Below are positions 8,926 to 17,527 of a DNA stretch of 64,000 bases, piece after piece. This DNA comes from Kangiella marina. GTDB lineage: Bacteria; Pseudomonadota; Gammaproteobacteria; Enterobacterales; Kangiellaceae. The position numbers were made by a program, and so were the translations under genes. The stretch lies in contig NZ_BAABFV010000002.1 of NCBI RefSeq assembly GCF_039541235.1, forward strand, positions 248,001-312,000. Direction: 5' to 3'. Each line of letters opens with the position of its first letter. Position 1 is the first letter of the stretch. The notes under the pieces were generated by a model. That model had not been told where the DNA came from and made no database searches. It saw nothing but the letters and a program-made list of their open reading frames with translations.

Positions 8926-9546
8926 ATGACGTATCACATTGTACTTACTGGTGGAGTGGCTAGTGGAAAAAGCGCAGTCAGTCAGTATTTTGAGCAACTA
9001 GGCGTGACAGTCATTGACGCAGACATCGTCGCTCGAGATGTAGTCACCGTAGGCTCTGAAGGATTGTCTAGAATTACCGAGAAATTTGGAGTAGCGGTTT
9101 TACATACTGACGGTACATTAAATCGACAGGCACTGCGTGACATTGTTTTTTCTAATGATGAGCATAGAAACTGGCTTAATCAGCTCTTGCATCCTATGAT
9201 CCGAGATAGAATGTCGACGTTACGACAGGACGCAGAGCAGCGCAGTGAAGACTATACCCTCAATGTAATACCGCTCTATTTAGAAACGATTCATGGCACC
9301 TCTGAGGCAAAGCATTACCAAAGAGTGCTGCTGGTGGATGTGGACGGGCCAACTCAACTCCACAGACTCATGCAACGCGATGAAAGCTCTGAAGAGCAAG
9401 CAAAGGCCATTATCAACAGTCAGGCATCCCGGGATAAAAGAGTAGCGGTAGCAGATGACATCATTACCAACAGCTCAGATTTGCAATCGTTAAAACAACA
9501 AGTTATAAACTTAGACAAGCAATATCGTGAATTAGCAAGGAGCTAA
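8926..9546 (+). CDS. coaE: Dephospho-CoA kinase
   Basis: Last step of coenzyme A synthesis: ATP-dependent phosphorylation of the ribose 3'-OH of dephospho-CoA. The P-loop GGVASGKSAVS is at residues 9-19, followed by the DADIVAR motif that binds substrate; the lid region contains MQRDESSEEQA. Length is 206, as in E. coli. It lies 5 bases after pilD and 4 bases before zapD, a conserved arrangement in Gammaproteobacteria. Confidence 0.95.
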   Translation: MTYHIVLTGGVASGKSAVSQYFEQLGVTVIDADIVARDVVTVGSEGLSRITEKFGVAVLHTDGTLNRQALRDIVFSNDEHRNWLNQLLHPMIRDRMSTLRQDAEQRSEDYTLNVIPLYLETIHGTSEAKHYQRVLLVDVDGPTQLHRLMQRDESSEEQAKAIINSQASRDKRVAVADDIITNSSDLQSLKQQVINLDKQYRELARS

Positions 9547-9550
9547 CTCA

Positions 9551-10318
9551 ATGAGTGACGTCTCAGAGCCAATCTTATATGAGCACCCTTTGTGTGAGCA
9601 GGTTAGAACATACCTGCGCTTAGAGCAGCTGTTTGCAATTCAACTTCACTTACGAGATCAAGACTCTAAAGCCTGTCATGTCGCTGCCTTGCGCAATTTG
9701 TGGGAGGTTCTCGATTGTTTAGACAGGGGTGATATTAAGGGCGAGCTGATCAAGGAGCTTGAGGCTCAGCGACTTTATTTTTCCCAGCTTGAAGAAAGCC
9801 CCTACATTGATGGTTTAAAGCTCAAACGATTTCTAGAGCAACTCAATCAATTACTTAGTTGGTTAGGAACCTATCAAGGCAAGTTTGGTACTAAATTACG
9901 TTCCGATCGCTTTATTGACATGCTAAAAAACCGTATCAGAATGCCCGGCGGGACTTGTAGTTTTGACTTGCCAGAGTTGTACTTGTTTCTAAACCAGCCC
10001 TTTGAGTATCGACTTGAAAGTTTGAGAGGATGGTTTTCCCATTTAGAAGGGCTGGCGCAGTGTATAAAGATTCTTCTCCGACTGTTCAGAGAAAATGGTG
10101 GCTTTGAGGCCGTAACATGCCAGCAAGGCGTCTTTCAAAGCAGTCTTTCTGACAAATCTAATCCGAAATTGCTACGGATTAACCTGCCCAATGATTCAAG
10201 CTACTTCCCGGAAGTTAGTGGTTCAAAGCATTACTTCAGTATACGTTTTATTGAAAAAAAGGAGGGGGAGCTTAAGCCGCTTTCACAAGACTTAAGCTTT
10301 GAACTCGCTATTTGTTAG
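9551..10318 (+). CDS. zapD: Cell division protein ZapD
   Basis: FtsZ-associated protein that bundles FtsZ filaments at midcell. The 255-residue product opens with the family pattern YEHPLCEQVRTYLRLEQLF and carries the central EYRLESLRGWF segment. The Shine-Dalgarno AAGGAG overlaps the coaE stop codon, indicating translational coupling. Its stop codon directly abuts the stop of nadC on the other strand with no base between, so there is no room for a separate terminator. Assigned by family resemblance and position after coaE. Confidence 0.93.
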   Translation: MSDVSEPILYEHPLCEQVRTYLRLEQLFAIQLHLRDQDSKACHVAALRNLWEVLDCLDRGDIKGELIKELEAQRLYFSQLEESPYIDGLKLKRFLEQLNQLLSWLGTYQGKFGTKLRSDRFIDMLKNRIRMPGGTCSFDLPELYLFLNQPFEYRLESLRGWFSHLEGLAQCIKILLRLFRENGGFEAVTCQQGVFQSSLSDKSNPKLLRINLPNDSSYFPEVSGSKHYFSIRFIEKKEGELKPLSQDLSFELAIC

Positions 10319-11188
10319 CTACATCTCCAAACGTAACGATAGATCGACCGCTTTAACGTGTTTGGTTAAGGCGCCAACAGAAATAAAGTCGACCCCAGTT
10401 TCTGCTATATCACGCAAAGTGTCGAGCGTGACGTTACCCGATGCTTCAATTTTTGCAGTATGAGAGTGCATGCGATTGATCGCAACTCCCGTTCGCATAT
10501 CGTCAATACTGAAGTTATCCAACATAACCACATCGGCTCCAGCATCTAAAGCCTGATCCAGCTGAGCAAAAGTTTCAACCTCTACTTCCACTAAAATGTC
10601 GGGATGATTTCGACGAGCGCTATTAACCGCATTTTCAATTGAGCCAGTTGAGACAATATGATTTTCTTTGATCAAAAAGGCGTCATACAGCCCCATACGA
10701 TGGTTTTTACCGCCGCCGCAATACACCGCATACTTTTGAGCCAAACGAAGCATAGGAATGGTTTTACGCGTGTCCAGCAGCTGGCAGTCGGTACCTTTCA
10801 ATTCGCGGACATAGCGAGCGGTCATGGTCGCTGTTGCTGAAAGGGTTTGCAAGAAGTTCATAGCGCTTCTTTCTGCCGTTAGAATATTTCGGGCATTACC
10901 GCTAATCTCGCACAAAGTATCGTTCGCCGACATCTTGTCACCATCGTGGCATTTCCATTCCAGCTTGATACTTGGGTCGAGTTGAGCGAAAACGGCATTG
11001 AACCAGTCGATACCACACACCACACAGTCTTCACGGGTGATTAGCCGGCCTTTTGCGATCTTGTCGGCGGCTATTAATTCGGCGGTAACATCAACCCCAT
11101 CAAGACCATCCAAGTCTTCTTCAAGCGCTTTTTTTATTTGATAATCAATGCTTTGCTGCAATTGGGCTTGATAAGGAATATCAATCAT
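10319..11188 (-). CDS. nadC: Quinolinate phosphoribosyltransferase (nicotinate-nucleotide pyrophosphorylase)
   Basis: Converts quinolinate and PRPP to nicotinate mononucleotide in de novo NAD synthesis. The 289-residue protein has the hallmark DTRKTIPMLR and NHRMGLYDAFLIKENH motifs that bind substrate, and the C-terminal barrel motifs VEVE and DNFS. The partner nadB is also in this window (60.8-62.4 kb); nadA was not seen. It is divergent from ampD, as in E. coli, with about 96 bases between the two starts. Confidence 0.97.
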   Translation of the reverse strand: MIDIPYQAQLQQSIDYQIKKALEEDLDGLDGVDVTAELIAADKIAKGRLITREDCVVCGIDWFNAVFAQLDPSIKLEWKCHDGDKMSANDTLCEISGNARNILTAERSAMNFLQTLSATATMTARYVRELKGTDCQLLDTRKTIPMLRLAQKYAVYCGGGKNHRMGLYDAFLIKENHIVSTGSIENAVNSARRNHPDILVEVEVETFAQLDQALDAGADVVMLDNFSIDDMRTGVAINRMHSHTAKIEASGNVTLDTLRDIAETGVDFISVGALTKHVKAVDLSLRLEM

Positions 11189-11284
11189 AATGGGTTCCGT
11201 GCTGAGTTACTAAAATGTATGTCTGGCATCATAATGCGCGTAATCTGTGGTATTGTAATCACAAAAAACGGGTTTAGGAATAGC

Positions 11285-11875
11285 ATGTCATTCGTGGAGC
11301 AGGAATATTGTATAAATTTACATAATGGCCTCATCGAGAATGTACGCCAAGCTGAGTGTCATCATCATGATGAGCGTGAGGGTGAGGGTGGAAGTAAGGC
11401 CGATATTAATTTGTTAGTCATTCATAACATCAGTTTGCCGCCAAGGCAGTTTGGTGGACCCTACATTGATCAGTTGTTTGGAGGGTGTCTCAGCCCTGGT
11501 GATGACCCTTTCTTCAAGGAAATTGCTGGCATCAAAGTATCCAGCCACTTGCTTATTCGGCGGGATGGTGAAGTGGTTCAGTATGTGCCTTTTCATCGCC
11601 GGGCATGGCATGCTGGTGTATCAAGCTTTGATGGTCGCGAGAAATGCAATGATTTCTCAATCGGTATCGAGCTTGAAGGCGCTGATGATATTGCCTATGA
11701 AAATGTGCAGTACCGGGTTCTTGCTAAAGTCAGTTATTTGCTGCTCAAAGCGTATCCTCAGATAACGCTAGACAGAATTGCCGGACATTCTGATATCGCA
11801 CCAGGTCGTAAGACCGATCCTGGACCTGCTTTTCAGTGGGATTATTATCGAGAATTGCTGGCTAACTTAACTTAG
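11285..11875 (+). CDS. ampD: 1,6-anhydro-N-acetylmuramyl-L-alanine amidase AmpD
   Basis: Cytoplasmic zinc amidase that cuts the peptide from anhydromuropeptides during wall recycling and so keeps AmpR-type beta-lactamase induction low. Amidase_2 fold: zinc ligands are His47 (LLVIHNISLPP), a His near residue 168 (IAGHSDIAPGRK) and an Asp about ten residues later (KTDPGPAF); the RRDGEVVQYVPFHRRAWHAG core is highly conserved. I started at the ATG at 11285 (196 residues); the longer frame from 11138 lies within nadC. An extra His/Asp/Glu-rich stretch near residues 24-37 makes it a little longer than E. coli AmpD. It is followed by ampE. Confidence 0.95.
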   Translation: MSFVEQEYCINLHNGLIENVRQAECHHHDEREGEGGSKADINLLVIHNISLPPRQFGGPYIDQLFGGCLSPGDDPFFKEIAGIKVSSHLLIRRDGEVVQYVPFHRRAWHAGVSSFDGREKCNDFSIGIELEGADDIAYENVQYRVLAKVSYLLLKAYPQITLDRIAGHSDIAPGRKTDPGPAFQWDYYRELLANLT

Positions 11876-11953
11876 GCGCTTACGAAGCGTTCTATGCTTG
11901 TGGTATAACAGTGGTCAAAAGCATCACATTATTAACATTATCAGGAAGGGGAT

Positions 11954-12811
11954 ATGGCGTTATTAGCATTAGTCATCGCGATTTTAATAGAGCGTTATTA
12001 TCACGGTAACCAGTCGGTCGCGAGAGACAAATTAAGCAGTGACAACTGGTACTTTTCTTATCTAAAGTTTCTTGATAAAAGCTTCGGCGATAAAAGCTGG
12101 TACCGTGCTTGGTTGAAAGAAGTTTTCGAAGTGATCCTTCCCGCGGTTCTAGTCTTTATCCTATTCAAGCTATTTGATGATGGCTTTGTTGCTTCGGTCA
12201 TTATGCTGGCGCTCATGGTACTGATTTTAGTTCACACCTTTGGGCCTCAACTACCGAGCAAACAACTCCAAGGGTACTTTGGCGCTATGGAGAATGATGA
12301 CTCTCAAGCAGCTTATGAGTATGCCAAGACCTATACTGGAAAAGAGTCGGATAGTGAAGACACGATGATTCAAGATGTCACGGACTCGATTTTTTATAAC
12401 ATTGAAAGTCAATATTTCAGCGTTGCCATTTGGTTTGTGCTACTCGGTCCCGCGGGAGCTTTGCTCTATCGCATGCTGCTATGGCAACAACAGGAAAATA
12501 AACTCGGTGAATTTGGTCAAAAGATTCATTACGGTATGGAGTGGTTGGCTTTCAGGTTATCAGCATTAACCTACTTGCTTGCTGGTGATATGGCGCAAGG
12601 TATAGAACACGGCAAAGGCAAGTTCTTTGATTTACAGGTTAGTGGTAAAGAGCTTCTGAACCTTGTTGCAAACGGCAGCATGGGAGGTTCTTACGAGGAT
12701 GACTCTGCCTGTGCCGCTAACCATTGCGCGATCAGTTTGTCTCAACGCGCTGGCGTGATTCTCTTTGCCATCATTGCGGTAGCGTCTTTCCTTGGCTGGA
12801 CTTTTGTGTAG
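11954..12811 (+). CDS. ampE: Regulatory/signalling membrane protein AmpE
   Basis: Inner-membrane protein encoded after ampD; its biochemical role is unsettled, though it was proposed as a sensor in beta-lactamase regulation. The 285-residue protein has about four hydrophobic segments (residues 1-12, ~57-90, ~152-175 and the C-terminal ~20) and the start MALLALVIAILIERYY typical of AmpE. A strong Shine-Dalgarno AGGAAGGGG precedes the ATG. The ampD-ampE pair directly before aceE is the same order as in E. coli, except that no pdhR gene lies between. Confidence 0.92.
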   Translation: MALLALVIAILIERYYHGNQSVARDKLSSDNWYFSYLKFLDKSFGDKSWYRAWLKEVFEVILPAVLVFILFKLFDDGFVASVIMLALMVLILVHTFGPQLPSKQLQGYFGAMENDDSQAAYEYAKTYTGKESDSEDTMIQDVTDSIFYNIESQYFSVAIWFVLLGPAGALLYRMLLWQQQENKLGEFGQKIHYGMEWLAFRLSALTYLLAGDMAQGIEHGKGKFFDLQVSGKELLNLVANGSMGGSYEDDSACAANHCAISLSQRAGVILFAIIAVASFLGWTFV

Positions 12812-12827
12812 TTGACGAACTTGATTG

Positions 12828-12845
12828 TTAACATGGGTTAAATAA
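12828..12845. promoter_or_regulatory. Candidate operator, upstream copy (aceE region)
   Basis: TTAACATGGGTTAAATAA is identical in 16 of 18 positions to 12966-12983. It is an imperfect palindrome (TTAAC ... GTTAA). The two copies are in direct orientation 138 bases apart. No known regulator is assigned. Confidence 0.5.
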
Positions 12846-12862
12846 TTGTATCGAATGACAGA

Positions 12863-12873
12863 AGGTCAGACCT
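12863..12873. promoter_or_regulatory. Palindrome with GGTCAGACC core, GntR-family-like operator
   Basis: AGGTCAGACCT is a perfect 11-base palindrome. Its GGT-N3-ACC core equals the core recognised by the GntR-family regulators PdhR and FadR of E. coli; the outer AAT/ATT bases of the PdhR box are not conserved. Location upstream of aceE fits a PdhR-like role, but pdhR is not in its usual place. Confidence 0.45.
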
Positions 12874-12884
12874 CTTGCTGTGAA

Positions 12885-12901
12885 TGGGCGTTTTTTGCCC
12901 A
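12885..12901 (+). other. Short hairpin with T-rich loop upstream of aceE
   Basis: TGGGC and GCCCA enclose the loop GTTTTTT. It is not followed by a clean U-tract, so it does not behave like a standard terminator for ampE on this strand. Confidence 0.35.
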
Positions 12902-12964
12902 CTACGGTATCTTTTTGCAGCTTTTTTGACTAAGATGACTGCTTTGTGAATTTTAATAATTCTG

Positions 12965-12983
12965 TTTAACACGTGTTAAATAA
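12965..12983. promoter_or_regulatory. Perfect 16-base palindrome before aceE, candidate operator
   Basis: TTTAACACGTGTTAAA (12965-12980) is a perfect palindrome, with ATAA continuing the similarity to the copy at 12828. It ends 36 bases before the aceE ATG, so a bound protein would block transcription initiation or early elongation. Confidence 0.55.
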
Positions 12984-13015
12984 ATGCATGTGGCTGTCAT
13001 AGGGCGATAAAAGAT

Positions 13016-15697
13016 ATGTCTGAGAACGATTTAAAGAGAACCGCAGCAGCGCAGGATGTTGATCCTATAGAAACACAAGAGTGGATTGATGCGTTAGATG
13101 CGGTGATGGCTGAAGAGGGCGTAGAACGTGCGCACTTCTTGTTAGAAAAGTTAGTGGCTAAAGCGCGTCGTGCTGGTGCTAACTTACCATTTGATTTAAC
13201 CACCGCCTACTTAAACACGATTCCACCTTCGCAAGAAGCGCACATGCCTGGCGATCAAGAAATGGAACGCCGGTTACGAGCAATCATTCGTTGGAATGCG
13301 ATTGCCATCGTGCTTCAAGCGTCTAACAAAGAACTTGAGCTGGGTGGCCACTTATCGAGCTTTGCCTCAAGTGCGACGCTTTATGATGTAGGCTTTAACC
13401 ACTTCTTCAAAGGTAATAACGAAGACAAAGGTGACTTGATTTATTACCAAGGTCACTCTTCGCCGGGTATTTACGCCCGCGCCTTCCTTGAGGGGCGTTT
13501 ATCAGAAGATCAGCTAAGTAACTTCCGCCAAGAAGTTGATGGTAAAGGTTTATCATCGTATCCACACCCATGGCTGATGCCTGACTTTTGGCAGTTCCCA
13601 ACAGTATCAATGGGCTTAGGACCAATTCAAGCCATCTACCAAGCACGCTTCCTTAAGTATTTGGAAAACCGCGGTTTAGCTGACACTAAGGGGCGTAAAG
13701 TATGGGCGTTTCTTGGTGATGGTGAGATGGATGAACCTGAGTCAATGGGGGCTATCAGTCTTGCGGGTCGGGAGAAGCTAGACAACTTAATTTTCGTCGT
13801 TAACTGTAACTTGCAGCGTCTGGATGGCCCGGTACGTGGTAACGGCAAAATTATCCAAGAGCTTGAAGGCGAATTCCGTGGCTCAGGTTGGAGCGTATTG
13901 AAAGTCATCTGGGGCAGATATTGGGATCCATTAATTGCGCGTGATACTGAAGGTCGTTTGCGCAAAGTGATGGAAGAAACCGTTGATGGCGAATACCAAA
14001 ACTGCAAAGCCAAGGGTGGTGCTTATACCCGTGAGCACTTCTTTGGTAAAGATCCTAAGTTACTGGAAATGGTTGCCAACATGTCGGATGAAGACATTTG
14101 GCGCTTAAATCGTGGTGGTCACGATCCACACAAAGTTTATGCCGCTTACCACAAAGCCGTAAATACTGAAGGTCAGCCTACAGTCATCTTAGCTAAAACC
14201 GTTAAAGGTTACGGTATGGGCTCTTCAGGTGAGGGTAAAAACGCGGCTCACCAGATGAAGAAGATGAACTTAGAAGCACTTAAGCACTTCCGTGACCGCT
14301 TCAATGTTCCGATCCCTGATGACAAATTAGAGGACGTACCGTTTTATCACCCTGGTGAAGACAGTGAAGAGATTAAGTACCTTCACGAACGTCGTGAAAA
14401 GCTTGGTGGTCATTTGCCAGCGCGTCGCCCTGATTCGCAGAGCCTGGATATTCCTTCGCTGGATGCATTTGAGGCCCTACTAAAATCGAGTGGTGACCGT
14501 GAAATCTCGACCACGATGGCCTTTGTTCGTGGCTTGAACGTGCTATTAAAAGATAAAAGTCTTAAAGAACGCATCGTTCCGATTATTCCTGATGAAGCGC
14601 GTACTTTCGGTATGGAAGGCATGTTCCGTCAGATTGGGATCTACTCGTCAGTAGGTCAACTGTATGATCCGGTTGATTCGGATCAAATCATGTATTACCG
14701 CGAAGACAAGAAAGGTCAGATCCTTGAAGAAGGCATCAACGAAGCGGGCGCTATGTCATCGTGGATGGCTGCGGCTACCAGTTATTCGAGCAATAACTTG
14801 CCGATGATTCCTTTCTACATTTTCTATTCGATGTTTGGTTTCCAGCGTATTGGTGATTTGGCCTGGGCGGCTGGTGACATGCAAGCACGAGGCTTCTTGA
14901 TTGGCGCAACCTCAGGCCGTACAACGTTGAATGGCGAAGGCTTACAGCATCAAGACGGTCACAACCACTTGATTGCGGCGACGGTTCCTAACTGTATCAG
15001 TTACGATCCGACTTATGCCTACGAAGTGGCCGTGATTGTGCGCGAAGGGATGCGCCGTATGTATAAGGTCCAAGAAAATGTGTTCTATTACATTTCGACG
15101 CTGAATGAAAATTACGTCCACCCTGAAATGCCGGACGATGTTGAAGAAGGCATTATCAAAGGTATGTACCAGCTGAAAGCGAACAAGTCGCGTAAGAAAG
15201 CACCTCGCGTCCAGCTGATGGGGTCGGGTTCAATTTTACGTGAAGTTGAGCATGCCGCTGAGTTGTTGGAAGAAGACTTTGGGGTTCTAGCAGATATTTG
15301 GTCAGTTCCAAGCTTTACAGAACTGCGCCGTGAAGGTTTGGCGGTTGAGCGTGAAAACATGCTACATCCTGATAAGAAGCCTAAGAAATCATACGTTGAG
15401 AAGTGTCTTGAGAAACAAAAAGGCCCTGCGATTGCAGCAACGGATTACATGAAGTCTTACGCGGATCAAATCCGTGCTTTCGTACCAATGGATTACACGG
15501 TGTTGGGTACCGATGGTTTTGGTCGCTCAGACAGCCGTGAAAATTTACGCCGCTTCTTTGAGGTTGACCGCTATTATGTTGTCGTGGCAGCGCTTAAAGC
15601 GTTGGCCGATGAAGGCGAAATCGATGTTAAAGAAGTGACTAAAGCGATAAAGCGTTACAACATTGACGCTGATAAAGCTGATCCAGCAACCCTATAA
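13016..15697 (+). CDS. aceE: Pyruvate dehydrogenase E1 component (homodimeric type)
   Basis: Thiamine-diphosphate enzyme that decarboxylates pyruvate and reductively acetylates the lipoyl groups of AceF, feeding acetyl-CoA to the TCA cycle. At 893 residues it is the single-chain gammaproteobacterial type. The ThDP motif GDGEMDEPES starts near residue 233 and ends at NCNLQRLD; the HNHLIAATVPN region near 665 belongs to the pyrimidine domain. The aceF start follows 16 bases after the stop. The upstream 204 bases hold several palindromes. The start has only a weak Shine-Dalgarno, yet the N-terminus (DPIETQEWIDALDAVM) matches the family. Confidence 0.98.
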   Translation: MSENDLKRTAAAQDVDPIETQEWIDALDAVMAEEGVERAHFLLEKLVAKARRAGANLPFDLTTAYLNTIPPSQEAHMPGDQEMERRLRAIIRWNAIAIVLQASNKELELGGHLSSFASSATLYDVGFNHFFKGNNEDKGDLIYYQGHSSPGIYARAFLEGRLSEDQLSNFRQEVDGKGLSSYPHPWLMPDFWQFPTVSMGLGPIQAIYQARFLKYLENRGLADTKGRKVWAFLGDGEMDEPESMGAISLAGREKLDNLIFVVNCNLQRLDGPVRGNGKIIQELEGEFRGSGWSVLKVIWGRYWDPLIARDTEGRLRKVMEETVDGEYQNCKAKGGAYTREHFFGKDPKLLEMVANMSDEDIWRLNRGGHDPHKVYAAYHKAVNTEGQPTVILAKTVKGYGMGSSGEGKNAAHQMKKMNLEALKHFRDRFNVPIPDDKLEDVPFYHPGEDSEEIKYLHERREKLGGHLPARRPDSQSLDIPSLDAFEALLKSSGDREISTTMAFVRGLNVLLKDKSLKERIVPIIPDEARTFGMEGMFRQIGIYSSVGQLYDPVDSDQIMYYREDKKGQILEEGINEAGAMSSWMAAATSYSSNNLPMIPFYIFYSMFGFQRIGDLAWAAGDMQARGFLIGATSGRTTLNGEGLQHQDGHNHLIAATVPNCISYDPTYAYEVAVIVREGMRRMYKVQENVFYYISTLNENYVHPEMPDDVEEGIIKGMYQLKANKSRKKAPRVQLMGSGSILREVEHAAELLEEDFGVLADIWSVPSFTELRREGLAVERENMLHPDKKPKKSYVEKCLEKQKGPAIAATDYMKSYADQIRAFVPMDYTVLGTDGFGRSDSRENLRRFFEVDRYYVVVAALKALADEGEIDVKEVTKAIKRYNIDADKADPATL

Positions 15698-15712
15698 TTG
15701 GAGGAGGTTCCC

Positions 15713-17407
15713 TTGGCAAATTTAACTGAGGTAAAAGTCCCCGATATTGGCGATGCCAGTGGGGTTGATGTGATTGAAGTCTTGGTCAACGTTGGTGATG
15801 AGATCAGCGTTGATGATGGCTTAATCGTCTTAGAAACCGATAAAGCGACGATGGAAGTGCCATCGAGCGATGCCGGTGTGGTGAAATCTATTGAAATCAA
15901 GGTCGGCGATAAGGTTTCTGAAGGCGACTTGATCTTGAAGATTGAAGCCAGCGAGTCATCAAGCGATGATTCGTCTGATTCAGACTCAGGCTCGGAATCA
16001 ACGGAAGACAACTCTTCAGATAATTCTACTGAGAGTGATGACTCACAACCCGGTAGTGCTGAAAATAAAGGTGAGCAAAAAGCAAGTAAGCCTAAGTCTT
16101 CCGGCGGCTCACGCTCTGAGCCTATTACGATCCCAGATATCGGCGACTCAGAAGGCGTTGACGTTATTGAGGTCAGCGTGAAAGAAGGCGATGACGTTGA
16201 AAAAGACGATAGCTTAATCGTGCTGGAAACCGAAAAAGCGACGATGGAAGTGCCTTCTCCGTTTGCTGGTACGATCGAGTCGATGTCGGTTAAAGTCGGC
16301 GACAAAGTCAGTCATGGCGATCAAATTGGCACCATGAAAGTGACTGATGATACCGGTGATGAGAGTTCAGAAGAAGACTCAAGTGCGCAAGCTTCTGAGC
16401 CAAAAGCTGAGAAAGAAACCAGCGTTAAAGATGAGCCAATGCCGAAGTCTGAATATAAGCCAGCTCCGGTCACGGTTGAGCCATTTGAGCGCAGCGAAGG
16501 CGATGTCATTCATGCTAGCCCAGCCGTACGTCGCTTGGCTCGTGAGTTCGGTGCAGACCTATCAAAAATAAAAGGTTCAGGTCGCAAGAACCGCATCATG
16601 AAAGAAGATGTGCAATCGTACATTAAGTTTGAGTTATCGCGTCCAAAAGCTACTGCTAATACCGGTGCTGGCGCTCCTGCGGACTTACCTGATATTGATT
16701 TCTCAAAGTTTGGTGAGGTTGAAGAAAAGTCGCTTTCTCGAATCCAGAAAATTAGTAGTGTCACGCTACAACGTAACTGGAATCTGATTCCTCACGTTAC
16801 TCAGCATGACGAGGCTGATATTACTGAGTTGGATAAATTCCGTAAATCAATGAAGGAAGAGGCTGCCAAAGAAGGCGTTCGTTTAACACCTTTGGCCTTT
16901 ATCATGAAGGCACTGGTGGCAAGCTTGAAAGCGTTCCCAACCTTTAATTCATCATTGGCGGCAGACGGCGAAACCTTGATCTTGAAGAAGTACTTCAATA
17001 TTGGTGTCGCCGTGGATACTCCAGATGGTTTGGTGGTTCCCGTTATCCGTGAAGTGGATAAAAAGTCGGTTTATCAGTTGGCAGAAGAGCTGGCTGAGAT
17101 GTCCGAAAAAGCACGCGATAAGAAGCTTACTGCAAAAGACATGCAGGGTAGTTCAATGACGATTTCATCGTTAGGCGGTATTGGTGGGACTTCGTTTACG
17201 CCAATTGTTAATTGGCCTGATGTGGCTATTCTTGGCTTATCACGCAATCAAATGAAACCTGTGTGGAATGGTAAAGACTTTGAGCCACGCATGATGTTGC
17301 CGATGTCTTTGTCGTATGACCACCGTGTGATTGATGGTGCTGTGGCTGCACGCTTTACGGTTCATTTGTCGAAAATGTTAGCGGATATACGTCGAACAAT
17401 TTTGTAA
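15713..17407 (+). CDS. aceF: Dihydrolipoamide acetyltransferase (pyruvate dehydrogenase E2)
   Basis: Core of the pyruvate dehydrogenase complex, passing acetyl groups from lipoyl arms to CoA. Two lipoyl domains carry swinging-arm lysines at about 44 (ETDKATME) and 175 (ETEKATME); a peripheral-subunit-binding domain (SPAVRRLAREFG) follows near residue 268, then the catalytic domain ending with DHRVIDG. The start is a TTG at 15713, six bases after a strong GGAGGAGG; a longer frame from TTG 15698 would run through the ribosome-binding site. The linkers are unusual: residues ~77-136 and ~214-255 are Ser/Asp/Glu-rich rather than Ala/Pro-rich. The length is 564 residues. Confidence 0.96.
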   Translation: MANLTEVKVPDIGDASGVDVIEVLVNVGDEISVDDGLIVLETDKATMEVPSSDAGVVKSIEIKVGDKVSEGDLILKIEASESSSDDSSDSDSGSESTEDNSSDNSTESDDSQPGSAENKGEQKASKPKSSGGSRSEPITIPDIGDSEGVDVIEVSVKEGDDVEKDDSLIVLETEKATMEVPSPFAGTIESMSVKVGDKVSHGDQIGTMKVTDDTGDESSEEDSSAQASEPKAEKETSVKDEPMPKSEYKPAPVTVEPFERSEGDVIHASPAVRRLAREFGADLSKIKGSGRKNRIMKEDVQSYIKFELSRPKATANTGAGAPADLPDIDFSKFGEVEEKSLSRIQKISSVTLQRNWNLIPHVTQHDEADITELDKFRKSMKEEAAKEGVRLTPLAFIMKALVASLKAFPTFNSSLAADGETLILKKYFNIGVAVDTPDGLVVPVIREVDKKSVYQLAEELAEMSEKARDKKLTAKDMQGSSMTISSLGGIGGTSFTPIVNWPDVAILGLSRNQMKPVWNGKDFEPRMMLPMSLSYDHRVIDGAVAARFTVHLSKMLADIRRTIL

Positions 17408-17471
17408 CGCATAGCGTTATATCGAATTGTTTGATGATTTTTCGGCCAAATTAGGTAAAATACGCGCCACA

Positions 17472-17507
17472 TAAGCGCTTAAAATTTAAGAGTTAAAACT
17501 CTAAATT
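17472..17507 (+). promoter_or_regulatory. Palindrome and hairpin in the lpdA leader
   Basis: TAAGCGCTTA (17472-17481) is a perfect 10-base palindrome. Directly after it, AATTTAAGAGTT (17483-17494) pairs with AACTCTAAATT (17497-17507), with one bulged base. The hairpin ends about 20 bases before the lpdA ATG. The 120-base aceF-lpdA gap also has a possible -10 TAAAAT near 17455, consistent with a separate lpdA promoter, but spacing to a -35 is poor. Confidence 0.4.
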
Positions 17508-17527
17508 CAGATAGAAAAGAGGAACTC

